The notes beneath the pieces were generated by a model. That model did not search any database and was not told where the DNA came from. It worked only from the letters and a program-made list of their open reading frames with translations. 64,000 nt of DNA from Arctopsyche grandis (Eukaryota; Arthropoda; Insecta; Trichoptera; Hydropsychidae): contig NC_135361.1 in NCBI RefSeq assembly GCF_051622035.1, positions 27,149,205-27,213,204 of the forward strand, written 5' to 3'. Made by a program: the position numbers and the translations under genes. This document shows, piece after piece, positions 22,478 through 32,812 of the stretch. Numbering within the stretch: position 1 is the first letter of the stretch; each line of letters opens with the position of its first letter.

Positions 22478-23735
22478 CGCGGGGGCGCAAGGCGAGTAGC
22501 TTCATGGGGCCCCGCCAGGGGCGCCACAAGGGGCGCAGCCCCGAAGGGGGCCCGGGGGGCGCAGCCCCGTGGGGCCCCAGCCTCATGGGGCGCAGCCCCA
22601 TGGGGCTCAAAAGGGGGCGCCACAAGGGGCGCAGCCCCGTGGGGCCCCGAAGGGGGCCCGGGAGGCCCAGCCTCATGGGGCGCAGCCCCATGGGGCTCAA
22701 AAGGGGGCGCCACAAGGGGCACAGCCCCGTGGGGCCCCAGCCTCATGGGGCGCAGCCCCATGGGGCTCAAAAGGGGGCGCCAACAGGGGCACAGCCCCGT
22801 GGGGCCCCGAAGGGGGCCCGGGGGGCCGAGCCTCATGGGGCGCAGCCCCATGGGGCTCAAAAGGGGGCGCCACAAGGGGCGCAGCCCCGTGGGGCCCCGA
22901 AGGGGGCCCGGGGGGCCCAGCCTCATGGGGCGCAGCCCCATGAGGCTCAAAAGGGGGCGCCACAAGGGGCGCAGCCCCGTGGGGCCCCGAAGGGGGCCCG
23001 GGGGGCCCAGCCTCATGGGGCGCAGCCCCATGGGGCTCAAAAGGGGGCGCCACAAGGGGCGCAGCCCCGGGGGGCCCAGCCTCATGGGGCGCAGCCCCAT
23101 GGGGCTCAAAAGGGGGTGCCACAAGGGGCGCAGCCCCGTGAAGCCCCGAAGGGGGCGCGGGGGGCCCAGCCTCATGGGGCGCAGCCCCATGGGGCTCAAA
23201 AGGGGGCGCCACAAGGGGCGCAGCCCCGTGGGGCCCCGAAGGGGGCCCGGGGGGCCCAACCTCATGGGGCGCAGCCCCATGAGGCTCAAAAGGGGGCGCC
23301 ACAAGGGGCGCAGCCCCGTGGGGCCCCGAAGGGGGCCCAGGGGGCCCAGCCTCATGGGGCGCAGCCCCATGGGGCTCAAAAGGGGGCGCCACAAGGGGCG
23401 CAGCCCCGTGGGGCCCCGAAGGGGGCCCGGGGGGCCCAGCCTCATGGGGCGCAGCCCCATGGGGCTCAAAAGGGGGCGCCACAAGGGGCGCAGCCCCGTG
23501 GGGCCCCGAAGGGGGCCCGGGGGGCCCAGCCTCATGGGGCGCAGCCCCATGGGGCTCAAAAGGGGGCGCCACAAGGGGCGCAGCCCCGTGGGGCCCCGAA
23601 GGGGGCCCGGGGGGCCCAGCCTCATGGGGCGCAGCCCCATGGGGCTCAAAAGGGGGCGCCACAAGGGGCGCAGCCCCGTGGGGCCCCGAAGGGGGCCCGG
23701 GGGGCCCAGCCTCATGGGGCGCAAGCCCTAATAGG
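22478..23735. repeat. 90-bp GC-rich minisatellite, about 13 units
   Basis: Unit boundaries can be followed by aagggggcgccacaagg recurring every 90 bp (22861, 22951, 23041 and so on); one unit lacks 30 bp near 23070. Sub-repeats of about 30 bp contain ggggcgcagcccc palindromes. As 90 is divisible by 3, frames stay open on both strands (over 400 codons), without gene features. Confidence 0.95.
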
Positions 23736-24205
23736 CATTAACTAAGGGGGGCGAAGCCCTAGACGGCAATTAATCATGGGGGCGCGGAGGGGCGAAGCCC
23801 TAAAAGGCATTAACTAAGGGGGGCGAAGCCCTAAACGGCAATTAATCTTGGGGGCGTGGGGGGCGAAGCCCTAAAAGGCAACTGATCATGGGAGCGAAGC
23901 CTTAGACGGCATTTAATCATGGGGGCGCGGAGGGGCGAAGCCCTAAAAGGCATTAACTAAGGGGGGCGAAGCCCTAAACGGCAATTAATCTTGGGGGCGC
24001 GGGGGGCGAAGCCCTAAAAGGCATTAACTAAGGGGGGCGAAGCCCTAGACGGCATTTAATCATGGGGGTGCGGAGGGGCGAAGCCCTAAAAGGCATTAAC
24101 TAAGGGGGGCGAAGCCCTAAACGGCAATTGCTCATGGGGCGTGGAGGGGCGAAGCCCTAGAAGGCAAAGGCTCAGGGGGGCGCCGAGGGCGAAGCCCTAG
24201 AAGGC
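23736..24205. repeat. 72-bp minisatellite (gcgaagccc units)
   Basis: ggcattaactaaggggggcg recurs at 23806, 23948, 24020 and 24092 (spacing 72 or about twice that). Each half unit carries the gggcgaagcccta palindrome, which resembles the gcgaagccggg element at the Helitron's 3' end. Confidence 0.9.
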
Positions 24206-24956
24206 AAAAAAAAAATTTGATTTTTTTTTTTGATTTTTTAAAAATTTTTTTTTTAATTTTTTTTTTATTTTTTTTTTAATTTTTTTTTTTATTTTTTTTT
24301 TATTTTTTTTTTATTTTTTTTTTTAATTTTTAAATTTTTTTTTAATTTTTTTTTTTTTTTAATTAAATTAGCTTAGTCATGTTTAAGCGGTTTATATTAT
24401 AAACACTGAGCGAAGCCGGGTAATACAGCTAGTATATTATAATTTGTGCAACTTACTTTGATATACATATAAAAGTTCGGAAAAATCAATATATAATATA
24501 TATGTATATAAACGGACGCAATGTATGTATATACATACATATGTGTAGGACGCGTCGACCAGTATGGAGATTTCAAAAAAAAGTGTTTGAATGCCAGGAG
24601 TATATTTTGTGCCTAGAGATATTGAATACATATAAATACACGTGAACAAAGTGCACAACCAATCAGCGTGAAGTGGTACACGTGGACTAAATCGTTTGAC
24701 CAAGTAGAACAACTACGATACGTTCTGACCAATGGGTGCGTTTTAAGCATCCGCTATAGGGATGTGGCGTGACGACCGATCATCAAGGAGACGCGGGGAA
24801 GTGGGGGAGTGGGGAAGTGGCGGGATGTGGAGCATCTGACATGTGCTCCTGATATTAAGCACTTGACTTGGAACGGGTGATGTCAGCGTCAGATGTGCTG
24901 CGCGGGAGCGTACACACATGCATACATCCACAAAAACGCACACACACACATACATT

Positions 24957-25380
24957 CTAAAATAACTCTCGCACGACAGATTCTGCGTCAACCCGGCAAA
25001 TCAAACCTCAAATGGGTTGCCAGTAACAAAAATAAAATTTGACGTTTCAGTATAATCATATCCCATTACATTTTCACTGGCCCCTATCAGTGAAATTATA
25101 ATTTTTGACTTTTGGTTGATAGCGCATCGCCCCGCTCCGGTCCATTCCCACTCTCCTCGTGGTCCACACATCGTAATATCCACCCAAACAAATCGTAATA
25201 TCTTAGGAGCCGACACTTATTTATTTAAGGGTTAAGTTAGGTAAGGTTAAGTTAGGGTTGGTTTTATTAATTTAAGATTTGGTTGCTGGGGTCAGTATTT
25301 ATTTTTGTCAAATTTTATTTTTGTTACTATTTTGTAGGTTTGCCGGGCGGACACCGATTGGGTCGTGCGAGCTATTTTAG
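24957..25380. mobile_element. MITE family D, copy 1 (424 bp)
   Basis: Left arm CTAAAATAACTCTCGCACGA and right arm TCGTGCGAGCTATTTTAG are inverted, with further paired blocks (acaaaaataaaatttgac / gtcaaattttatttttgt). The second copy at 52474 is interrupted by nested MITEs. Confidence 0.8.
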
Positions 25381-25523
25381 AGAGGGGCAATCTTTTTATT
25401 TGCAGGGCGAAATGTTTTAGAGAAGGCCATTTGCATATTATGTATGTCGTGATAAATACCCAATTTGTTTGGAAATAGGGCTATTTTGCCGGGCCGATAA
25501 ATGGTACCCATATATACATAATA

Positions 25524-25710
25524 AGGCCCCATATGCACTTGCGACCTTCGAACGCGCGATCTTTTTTTGCGCGATCTTTTTTTGCACGATCGAAACCATG
25601 TGCGCATCAGCGCAAACCATTGCATGTTCGTGCAGTCGTACTTTAAAATGTTCTATTTTTGCGACTAATTGATCGCGCGACAAAAAATCGCAAGTGCGTA
25701 TGGGGGCCTA
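25524..25710. mobile_element. MITE, 187 bp, AGGCCCC ends
   Basis: AGGCCCCATATGCACTTGCGA at left is mirrored by CGCAAGTGCGTATGGGGGCCT at right. The interior has duplicated gcgcgatctttttt motifs. Target duplication unclear. Confidence 0.7.
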
Positions 25711-26028
25711 AATGGTATTATAATAAAATGGTTAATTTATTTTGACAGTTCGGTCTTAATAAATGAATTGATTTTTAAAGTCCAAAGTACGTGAATGGTT
25801 TTTAAATATTATTTAATGGAAATTTTAAAGAATCCAATAAAATATTCACCAACCAAACAAGTATATTAACTGACCATTTCATTTAAAGCAAAGTATTGAA
25901 TAAGGACACCAAATAAGTTGGTCAAAAAATCATCATGATAATAAATGATAAATATATTCTTAGCATATTTTGAATCCAGATTTTCAAGTTAATAAAATAC
26001 AATATATATGTACATATGTTACTTTTAC

Positions 26029-26090
26029 CTTAAAGAACGTAACGTAGACCACAACGAACCTCCGACAAATGATCAGGTTTGACCGCGAAA
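26029..26090 (-). promoter_or_regulatory. Probable promoter and noncoding first exon of gene 2
   Basis: The minus strand carries CAAACCTGATCATTTG, then GTTCGTTGTGGTCTACGTTA, then a donor TTTAAG|GTAAAA at 26029/26028. It matches segments upstream of gene 1 (12.5 kb) and gene 4 (58.5 kb). Splicing from here to the acceptor at 21284 (tatttcag) would place a short untranslated leader before the gene 2 ATG. Confidence 0.55.
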
Positions 26091-26401
26091 GACAAATGCT
26101 AAAGCTCGATCCATACATACGCCGATTCTTCAACTTTGAGATACATAATTTCTTATTTTATGTCTACAGATATTAACTAATACTCACTCGACTATTTTTG
26201 GTCAGTGTCTGTTGTGTGATAAAGTATATATTATATGTTTCAACAACTTTTTAACCTTTTACATAATAATATTTGATGCTGTTAGTAGTTAGTTTTAACA
26301 TTATAGTAGTACATAAAACAACTTGATTTATATATTAGAAGTACAGTGTGGGGTGGGTCAATGTATCCTGGCTTATTCAACTTGTACATGAATGAACTTT
26401 C

Positions 26402-26928
26402 TTAAGAGGGCTGTACACCCGAAACCTTAATTTTGTTGCCGTTCCTTGCTTCGATATATATAATGAGTGAATGTATATATTGAGTGAATGCGACAATATA
26501 TATCAATATATATATTGAGTGAATGCGACAGTTGCGTTTCGACCAGATAATACGTATTTTAAATCGGCAAAATCGAGGTTTCGTATTCTACAATTTTCTC
26601 CTCCGAAACTGGACCAATTTTTAAAAAAATTTCATCATCAGTACGAGAAAGATTTTTTCTATGCAACTGCGTGCGTTTTTTTTTTAATCGACCGTTAAAT
26701 AATCACGCTGGACTCTTTTCGTGGGTGTAAAAAAGAGGTGATTTTATAGATGTTTGGCGGCTCCTAGCTCATATAAAAAATAACTAACCAAAAAAATAAA
26801 AGCACAGATACATCCCAATGGTGAATATCCATAGCATATTAAAAAATTATTACTCTAGTGCCACAATTGAGGAAGGGAGAAGTGTAATACGTTTGTATGG
26901 ACAAGGCGCTGGTGTTCAGCCCCCTTAA
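26402..26928. mobile_element. TTAA MITE family T, copy 1
   Basis: TTAA-GAGGGCTGTACACCC at left and TTCAGCCCCCTTAA at right; interior gaggaagggagaagtgtaat block common to all copies (40404, 50304, 56521). TTAA duplication suggests piggyBac-group mobilisation. Confidence 0.85.
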
Positions 26929-27252
26929 CTGTTCAATATGTATTAAAAATATTATGAAATAAATAACGAATATGCAATAGTGAATGAGGCTATGTGAAAT
27001 TTTACTTTGAATTCCAAAAAATGACATAAAAATTGAATTAAAAGGCTTGTGATATTTCATACCATGTAACATTCATACAGAAATTCTATTGGTTTCAGCT
27101 ATTGTGTGATTTATTTTGAATAGATTGAAGACAAAAAAATAAAAAAATATCCACTATAGTCAGTCAACTATTCATCTGATCAGATAACCAGACCGTGTCC
27201 AACTAAAATTGAACAATCAAAGAATCTACTTTTAATTTAACCAATGCTAATT
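26929..27252. repeat. Flank duplicated with 50823-51142
   Basis: About 320 bp after the T element is near-identical to the sequence after the T element at 50304, so about 850 bp (26402-27252 and 50304-51142) forms a dispersed duplication. Confidence 0.8.
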
Positions 27253-27560
27253 CTCTAGTGCTACAATTGAGGAAGGGAGAAGTGTAATACGTTTGTATGG
27301 ACAAGGCACTGGCACAATACAATACAACATACGTATGTATATAATTTAATTCCATACTTCGCCTTTTTCCATTTCATGTATTGACGAATGAGAAGTCTAC
27401 CCCTCCACAAAACAAATGATTCATCAATCGTCAATTGTCTACTGGGAGAATATATTTCCGTCATTTTGGAATTAAAAAATTGTATAAGTGGCTTTATTTT
27501 ACCCATGCTAGTGTCATCTTCTTCATTATTATTAAAATGCAAAGCCCTCTGAATCAAAAT
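27251..27560 (-). pseudogene. piggyBac transposase fragment next to a truncated T element
   Basis: The minus strand reads [20 protein letters not shown], then SPSRQLTIDESFVLWRGRLL and AKYGIKLY, the central catalytic region of piggyBac-derived (DDE_Tnp_1_7) transposases. Both ends are missing. A 60-bp right end of a T element (27251-27313) adjoins it on the left. Related [10 protein letters not shown] remnants occur at 6.5 kb and 57.9 kb. Confidence 0.8.
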
Positions 27561-27634
27561 TGAATAGTAATAATAATAAATTGATTAATTTATTAATATT
27601 ATAACTGTTATTTTTATTTATTATTCATTGATCA

Positions 27635-28078
27635 ATGCGTTTTGCCAGTGATGACGTATGGATGTGAAACTTGGACACTGAACGCCAAGATGCTAAATAA
27701 AATCCAATGCACTCAAAGAAGTATGGAACGCTGTATGCTTGGCATAACGAGGAAAGACAGAAAGCGGAACACGTGGGTGAGAAATATGGCAAGGGTAGTG
27801 GACATAGTGGATAGAGTGAAGAGATTGAAATGACAATGGGCGGGTCACGTAGCTAGGAGGATGGACGAAAGGTGGACAAAATAAGTGCTTGAATGGTACC
27901 CGAGAGAAGGCAAAAGAGTAAAAGGAAGACCGCAAGGAAGATGGGTGAACGAAATTAGGAAAATGTGCGGAATGAGATGGATGAGTGTTGCGCAAAACAG
28001 AGACGAGTGGAAGCGTGTTGGAGAGGCCTTCATCCAGCAGTGGATGGCGAATGGCTGTAAATGATGATGATGATGATT
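27635..28078 (+). pseudogene. 3' end fragment of an RTE-type LINE with (GAT)n tail
   Basis: The plus strand reads VMTYGCETWTLN, then WAGHVARRMDERWT, KGRPQGRWVNEI and RWMSVAQNRDEWKRVGEAF, the C-terminal part of an RTE-clade reverse transcriptase, with a stop (near 27831) and a frame change inside. It ends in a gatgatgatgatgatt simple repeat, the usual RTE tail. Confidence 0.8.
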
Positions 28079-28241
28079 ACTATATCATTAGATGTACATA
28101 AATGTACAGTATTGTTCGTGTCGTGATCGTGTACAGACGTTGATTACGTGTGTGGCGATTTGGACAACGAAATTGTAACAATTAAAAAATTAAAAATAAA
28201 TTTGTAATATATAATTATGTGTACGTCCTAAGTGTATAATA

Positions 28242-29321
28242 ATGGCATCAGAACGCATAAGTGAAGTAATAACAATTGAAAAAAAAATTATGGACATTTT
28301 GACCACAAAAACTAACAGTATATCAAATGACAATAAGACATTTTTAATTACATCAGTAAAAAAATTAGTTGAATATATTTGTAAAAATGAAAATAATGAT
28401 AAGGAACAATTTTTGGATGTAATATGTGAATTAAGAAGTGAATTTAAAAATTTGAAAAACAATATACAAAAAGACATAAATATAATAAAAACCAACAGTG
28501 AATTAAACATTTTAAAAAGTGTAAATAAGAGTGAAAATAGTTTTAGTTATGCAAATGCACTTAAGAAGAATAATAAAGACATAACAATAATTGTTCCGAA
28601 AAAAATCCAAGAAACGGACAAGACAAAGGAAGAATGTAAAAGTTTAATAAACCCTAAGGAACTAAAAATAGGAATACAAGGGGTTAAAAAAATCGGTAAA
28701 GGGGGCATTGCTGTAACGTGTAACAGTGCACAGGATAGTATTAAATTAATAAAAGAAGTAGAAAATAAATTAGGGGAGAATTATAATGTTAAAAGAGGGG
28801 AATTAAAAAATCCCAAAATTAAAATTGTAGATATGTCGGAGGAACTTACAAGTGAACAGTTGGCTGAGTGTTTGATGAATCAAAATCAAGAAGTTATAAA
28901 TGATGGTGAACTGAAGGTGTTAAAAATATGGAAAAGTAGAAAAAATAATAAATATAATGCGATAGTGGAAGTAGATTGCAATACATTTAAAAGATTTATT
29001 GAAGATGGAAAAGTAAATATAAATTGGGATAGATGTAGGGTTTTTGAAGAAATTAATATTCTAAGATGTCTAAATTGTTACGGATTTAATCACAAAGCGG
29101 TGGATTGTAGAAACAAGGTGACATGTGCGAAATGTGGAGAAGAAGGGCACAAAAGCGAGGGATGTAACAATAAAATAATAAAATGTAATAATTGCTTTAA
29201 AAGTAATAATAAATTAAAATTAAATTTGAACACAAATCACGGACCGTTGGACACTAAGTGCAGTGTATATAAAAGAAATATAGAATTAATGAGAAATAGA
29301 ATTAAGTATAATAATATATAG
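28242..29321 (+). CDS. LINE ORF1, gag-like zinc-knuckle protein, 359 aa, ending in TAG
   Basis: Nucleic-acid-binding protein of a Jockey/CR1-lineage LINE. ATG at 28242. The N-terminal 110 residues are Lys/Glu/Asn-rich and probably helical (coiled-coil-like), the middle has an RRM-like part (LKIGIQGVKKIGKGGIAV), and the C-terminus holds three zinc knuckles: CLNCYGFNHKAVDC, CAKCGEEGHKSEGC and a long CNNC...H...C form. It ends YKRNIELMRNRIKYNNI-TAG, a typical ORF1 terminus. The stop at 29319-29321 is followed by CAA CCA, matching the CAR-YYA leaky-stop context, and the same frame runs on into ORF2. Confidence 0.85.
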   Translation: MASERISEVITIEKKIMDILTTKTNSISNDNKTFLITSVKKLVEYICKNENNDKEQFLDVICELRSEFKNLKNNIQKDINIIKTNSELNILKSVNKSENSFSYANALKKNNKDITIIVPKKIQETDKTKEECKSLINPKELKIGIQGVKKIGKGGIAVTCNSAQDSIKLIKEVENKLGENYNVKRGELKNPKIKIVDMSEELTSEQLAECLMNQNQEVINDGELKVLKIWKSRKNNKYNAIVEVDCNTFKRFIEDGKVNINWDRCRVFEEINILRCLNCYGFNHKAVDCRNKVTCAKCGEEGHKSEGCNNKIIKCNNCFKSNNKLKLNLNTNHGPLDTKCSVYKRNIELMRNRIKYNNI

Positions 29322-32150
29322 CAACCACCAAAAGGTATCGGTATAAATGTACAAAGTTTTTTTGCTCACAAGGATGAGGTTTGGAGTTTAACTGTAAGTC
29401 AAAAACCATTATTTATAGGTTTAAGTGAAACGCATGTAACTAGTGATTTTGAAGATTTTGAGCTGAATATAGATGGATATTGTGTTTTGAGATGTGACTC
29501 TAATTCTAGACATACGGGTGGGGTACTATTGTATTTAAGGGATGATTTAAGTTACGGTAATGTAATAGTTAATAAGGTTGATGGTGAGTTTTGGACAATT
29601 GGTGTGGATCTGCTTGTGAATGGAGTTACTGTGTTTTTGCTAGTAATTTACCGCTCTCCGAATGGTAGAAGTGGAAGATTTCTTAAATTTTTAGAAGAAT
29701 TGAGTGAAAGAAGTATAGATGTGAGTAAAAATATAATTATGTTTGGGGACTGGAATTTTAATTGGTTACAGACAGAAGAATTTTATGTAAAAAAGTTGAG
29801 AAATTGGGTAAATGAATTGGGTTTTAAACAAAAAGTGACGGAAGCAACGAGAGTGAATAATTTATCAAGCTCTCTCATTGATTTGGTTATAACGAATATA
29901 ATGGATCTGCGGTGTGAGGTGAAAGATGTACCGAAAATAGGAGACCATTCTATTGTCAACATGTTTTTGGGACAGCGGTTTAGTAACGGAGGACTTAAAA
30001 ATATGCAGGTGACTGAAAGAGAAAACATTGATTATCAATTGATGAATGAATTGTTAAAGGAGTGTGTATGGGGAAAGGATGGTGATAGTGTGAATGAAAT
30101 GTGGGAGATAATGTATCGTAATATAACATATTCTAAAAGTAAATGCGTAAAAACCACAAGAATCATGCATAAGCATAAGCTGAAACCTTGGTTTACCAAG
30201 GAAGTAAAGGAAAGCTTAGTTGATAAGAATGTTAGTTATAAAAGATATAAAATTATTAAGGCTATGGATGGAATCCAATTAGAAAAGGCTTGGTTAGAGT
30301 ATAAAAGAAAGAGGAATAAATGTGTGAATGTTTTACGTAATGCGAAGAGGGATTGGCATGAAAGAAATATTGATGGTGCAAAAAAAGATCCCACAAAAAT
30401 GTGGCGAATAATTAAAACTTTGATTTCCGGGGGAAAAAATGTTTCTTTGAATGAATTAGAAGTCGAGGGAGTAGTATATAATGATAAAGAGGATATGGTT
30501 GAAAGATTGAATGAGTTTTACATCAATAGTGTGAATGATATAGTTAATTCAATACAAACAAGGCATAATAGTGTGAATGATGATATTAACTTGGGTTTAA
30601 ATAAGTTTGAAAGGTTTAAATTAGTGGAAATGGAGGGATTAAATGGTGTATTGAAGGGCATGAAATCAGTTTCTAGTATGGATGGATTGACTCTAGATAT
30701 TTTAATCAACACTTGGGATATGGTTGGACCTCAGTTACTGAAATTAATAAATGAATCGTTAGAAGTGGGATCCGTCCCGGATGCATGGAAGGTGTCTACT
30801 ATTGTACCGGTACCAAAGGTTACGGGCACACATAAAGCCAGTGAAATGAGGCCCATCAATATGTTACCGATTGTTGAGAAGATGCTGGAGGAAATCGTTA
30901 TGATTCAATTGAAAGAGTTCATTAGTATAAATGATTGTTTGGTTGTGGAACAGTCTGGATTTAGAGTGAAACATTCAACAGAAACCGCTATCCAATTGGT
31001 GGTTTCTGATTGGATGGAGACGATGGATGAATCTAGCATGGTTGTTGGAGCAGTTTTTCTAGATTTTAAGCGAGCGTTCGAGACAGTAGATAGGAATATT
31101 TTATTACAAAAATTATATAAGTTAGGAATAAATGGTATAGTATTAAAGTGGCTTCAATCATACTTAAATAATAGAAGGCAAAGAGTAAAAATTGATAAGG
31201 TGTTATCCTCTGAATATGTAACACCTCATGGAGTGCCGCAAGGGTCCAAATTGGGACCCTTATTATTTATATTATATATAAACGATATTATTAAGGTAAT
31301 TAAGATGTGTAAAATACATTTGTTTGCAGATGATACATTGATATATATAATTGGAAAGAATGTTGATGTAATGTCTGAGATTTTAAATATAGAATTAAAT
31401 TATGTGAATGACTGGTTGTGTGAAAATAAATTAAAGTTGAATGTGAATAAAACAAAAATGATGTGGTTGAATGGTAAAAATAAAAATATATTGAATGAAA
31501 TTAGAATTAATGATAAGTTAATTGAAAAAGTTGAAAATATAAAATACTTAGGTGTATACATAGATTCAGGACTAAATTTTAAAATGCACGCTGACTATAT
31601 AATAAAAAAAATGGCTAGAAAAGTTGGTGTATTATGTAGATTAAGAAATATTTTAAGTAAAAAAAGTAAAATTTTAGTGTTTAATTCAATTGTCTTGCCA
31701 CATGTGGTTTATTGTGCCACTGTGCTTAATTTGTTTAGTGGCCAAGATTTAGAAAAAATGCAAAAAATACAGAATAAAGCTATGAGAGCTATTTTGAATG
31801 TGAGTAGATTTAAGAGTATTGGAAGTATGTTAGATGAATTAGGATGGATGAGTATTAGAATTAGTCTAAATATTAGTACATTGTCTTTTGTTTATAAGTT
31901 AGATCATAAGTTATTACCTAAGTATTTTGATGATTATATAATAAGGAATAGAGATAAACATAGTTTTTATACTAGAAATAAGGACAAACTAGTTGTAAGT
32001 AGAGTAAGAAAGAATAAGACGGCTGGGGGTGTTTTTCACAGGGGTGTGCTCATGTATAATGCCCTCCCTGAGTGCGTCAGGTCTGCTAAAAACATGGATG
32101 CATTCCTGCGAGGTGCGAAGAGACACCTCTGTGAGGGACAGTACATATAA
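29322..32150 (+). CDS. LINE ORF2, AP-endonuclease/reverse transcriptase, 942 codons, no own AUG
   Basis: Continues in the ORF1 frame straight after its TAG. The APE endonuclease starts at once (GIGINVQSFF), with GLSETH, VIYRSP, GDWNFN, IDLVITN and GDHS; the reverse transcriptase has AVFLDFKRAF, HGVPQGSKLGPLLFILYIND and LFADDT; the C-terminus (VFHRGVLMYNALPE) resembles Jockey/CR1 elements and no RNase H is seen. The first in-frame ATG is at 29739 (IIMFGDWN), 139 codons in, and would lose the catalytic Asn and Glu. Expression therefore needs readthrough of the TAG, non-AUG initiation or another recoding route. The frame is otherwise intact to TAA at 32150. Confidence 0.88.
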   Translation, partial: QPPKGIGINVQSFFAHKDEVWSLTVSQKPLFIGLSETHVTSDFEDFELNIDGYCVLRCDSNSRHTGGVLLYLRDDLSYGNVIVNKVDGEFWTIGVDLLVNGVTVFLLVIYRSPNGRSGRFLKFLEELSERSIDVSKNIIMFGDWNFNWLQTEEFYVKKLRNWVNELGFKQKVTEATRVNNLSSSLIDLVITNIMDLRCEVKDVPKIGDHSIVNMFLGQRFSNGGLKNMQVTERENIDYQLMNELLKECVWGKDGDSVNEMWEIMYRNITYSKSKCVKTTRIMHKHKLKPWFTKEVKESLVDKNVSYKRYKIIKAMDGIQLEKAWLEYKRKRNKCVNVLRNAKRDWHERNIDGAKKDPTKMWRIIKTLISGGKNVSLNELEVEGVVYNDKEDMVERLNEFYINSVNDIVNSIQTRHNSVNDDINLGLNKFERFKLVEMEGLNGVLKGMKSVSSMDGLTLDILINTWDMVGPQLLKLINESLEVGSVPDAWKVSTIVPVPKVTGTHKASEMRPINMLPIVEKMLEEIVMIQLKEFISINDCLVVEQSGFRVKHSTETAIQLVVSDWMETMDESSMVVGAVFLDFKRAFETVDRNILLQKLYKLGINGIVLKWLQSYLNNRRQRVKIDKVLSSEYVTPHGVPQGSKLGPLLFILYINDIIKVIKMCKIHLFADDTLIYIIGKNVDVMSEILNIELNYVNDWLCENKLKLNVNKTKMMWLNGKNKNILNEIRINDKLIEKVENIKYLGVYIDSGLNFKMHADYIIKKMARKVGVLCRLRNILSKKSKILVFNSIVLPHVVYCATVLNLFSGQDLEKMQKIQNKAMRAILNVSRFKSIGSMLDELGWMSIRISLNISTLSFVYKLDHKLLPKYFDDYIIRNRDKHSFYTRNKDKLVVSRVRKNKTAGGVFHRGVLMYNALPECVRSAKNMDAFLRGAKRHLCEGQYI

Positions 32151-32266
32151 GTTAATTATAAATTTTAGAGTTAAGTATAATAATTAAGATGTATTTTTTT
32201 TTAAATTAGCTTGATAGCTAAAATATATATATAAATAAAAATAAATAAAATAAATATATACTATAT

Positions 32267-32429
32267 ATGGGATACACCGTTATCGATCACTGTCAAGCAA
32301 GGATACAATTTTACCGAAAATGATCTAAAGGGTCGTTTTGGTATAGATCACTGTCAAGCTAGGATAAATACTACCATACAATTTCAACGACGAACGGTCG
32401 AATGTGTCGTTTTGAAAGGACTATCCCAT
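32267..32429. mobile_element. MITE with ATGGGATA ends
   Basis: ATGGGATACACC at left and GGACTATCCCAT at right are inverted, with the internal block gatcactgtcaagcaaggata occurring twice. A reversed copy of this block lies at 44990-45055. Confidence 0.65.
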
Positions 32430-32624
32430 GTACGCATGCCATGAACGTCACATTTTTTCTATATGTTTAAAACTATCTAAAAAAAACCACGTGCCACATT
32501 CACCGTTGTCTGATTTCACCCTTAATGATTTCGTAGTGACTTCCAGTGACAGTAAGCTTCGAGTGGTGGCTGATAGAGTTCAGCAATATCCAAACGTGTG
32601 CAAAATTCATCAGCACGATTAAGG

Positions 32625-32812
32625 AGAGGGGTGGCCATATCCCCCCCGATGACCATATGACACCACTAGTGCTTCCAATCCCGGAAGGTTTCGTCAGCAC
32701 CGGGATTGCGGTGCTGGGAAATTTCGATCCCGGGATCCCGGTGCTGGCACCGGGATTCCGTGCGGCCATATTCCCCCGTATGGCCATATTACAAACTTTC
32801 CCCTACTAGATT
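32625..32812. repeat. Palindromic GC-rich repeat
   Basis: ggggtggccatatccccccc ... cccccgtatggccatatt form outer inverted arms, with gcaccgggat/atcccggtgc inner arms. Probably a small MITE; a related atcccggtgcccgggat is at 43725. Confidence 0.5.

Larger units (their letters stand above)
22306..24432 (+). mobile_element. Lep1-like Helitron with giant GC-rich internal arrays, 2.13 kb
   Basis: 5' end TCTAATCTATAATTTGGAAA matches the Helitron at 20010; 3' end gcgaagccgggtaatacagCTAG, with A before and T after as expected for Helitron insertion between A and T. The interior is a 90-bp minisatellite, a 72-bp minisatellite, and about 150 bp of T/A homopolymer. No Rep/helicase. Lies in the inferred 5' intron of gene 2. 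Confidence 0.8.
28079..32262 (+). mobile_element. Near-complete non-LTR retrotransposon (Jockey/CR1 lineage), 4.2 kb
   Basis: Contains about 160 bp of 5' leader, ORF1, a TAG stop, ORF2 in the same frame, about 75 bp of 3' UTR and an (AAATA)n-like tail (aaataaaaataaataaaata). Both ORFs are free of premature stops, so this may be a young copy. Its left edge directly follows the (GAT)n tail of an older RTE fragment. No certain target duplication seen. Confidence 0.85.

Noticed and set aside
22436-23745. Open frames of 320-431 codons on both strands in the GC-rich region
   Set aside because: They arise because the minisatellite period (90 bp) is a multiple of three; no signal peptide, splice sites or domain, and both strands are equally open.
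25205-25265. Interstitial telomeric repeat (ttaggt/gttagg-like)
   Set aside because: Irregular and conserved as an internal part of MITE D (also at 52980-53010), so it is element sequence.
29487-29489. Start of LINE ORF2 at 29487
   Set aside because: That codon is TTG, and the frame is open without interruption back to the ORF1 TAG; the endonuclease begins upstream.
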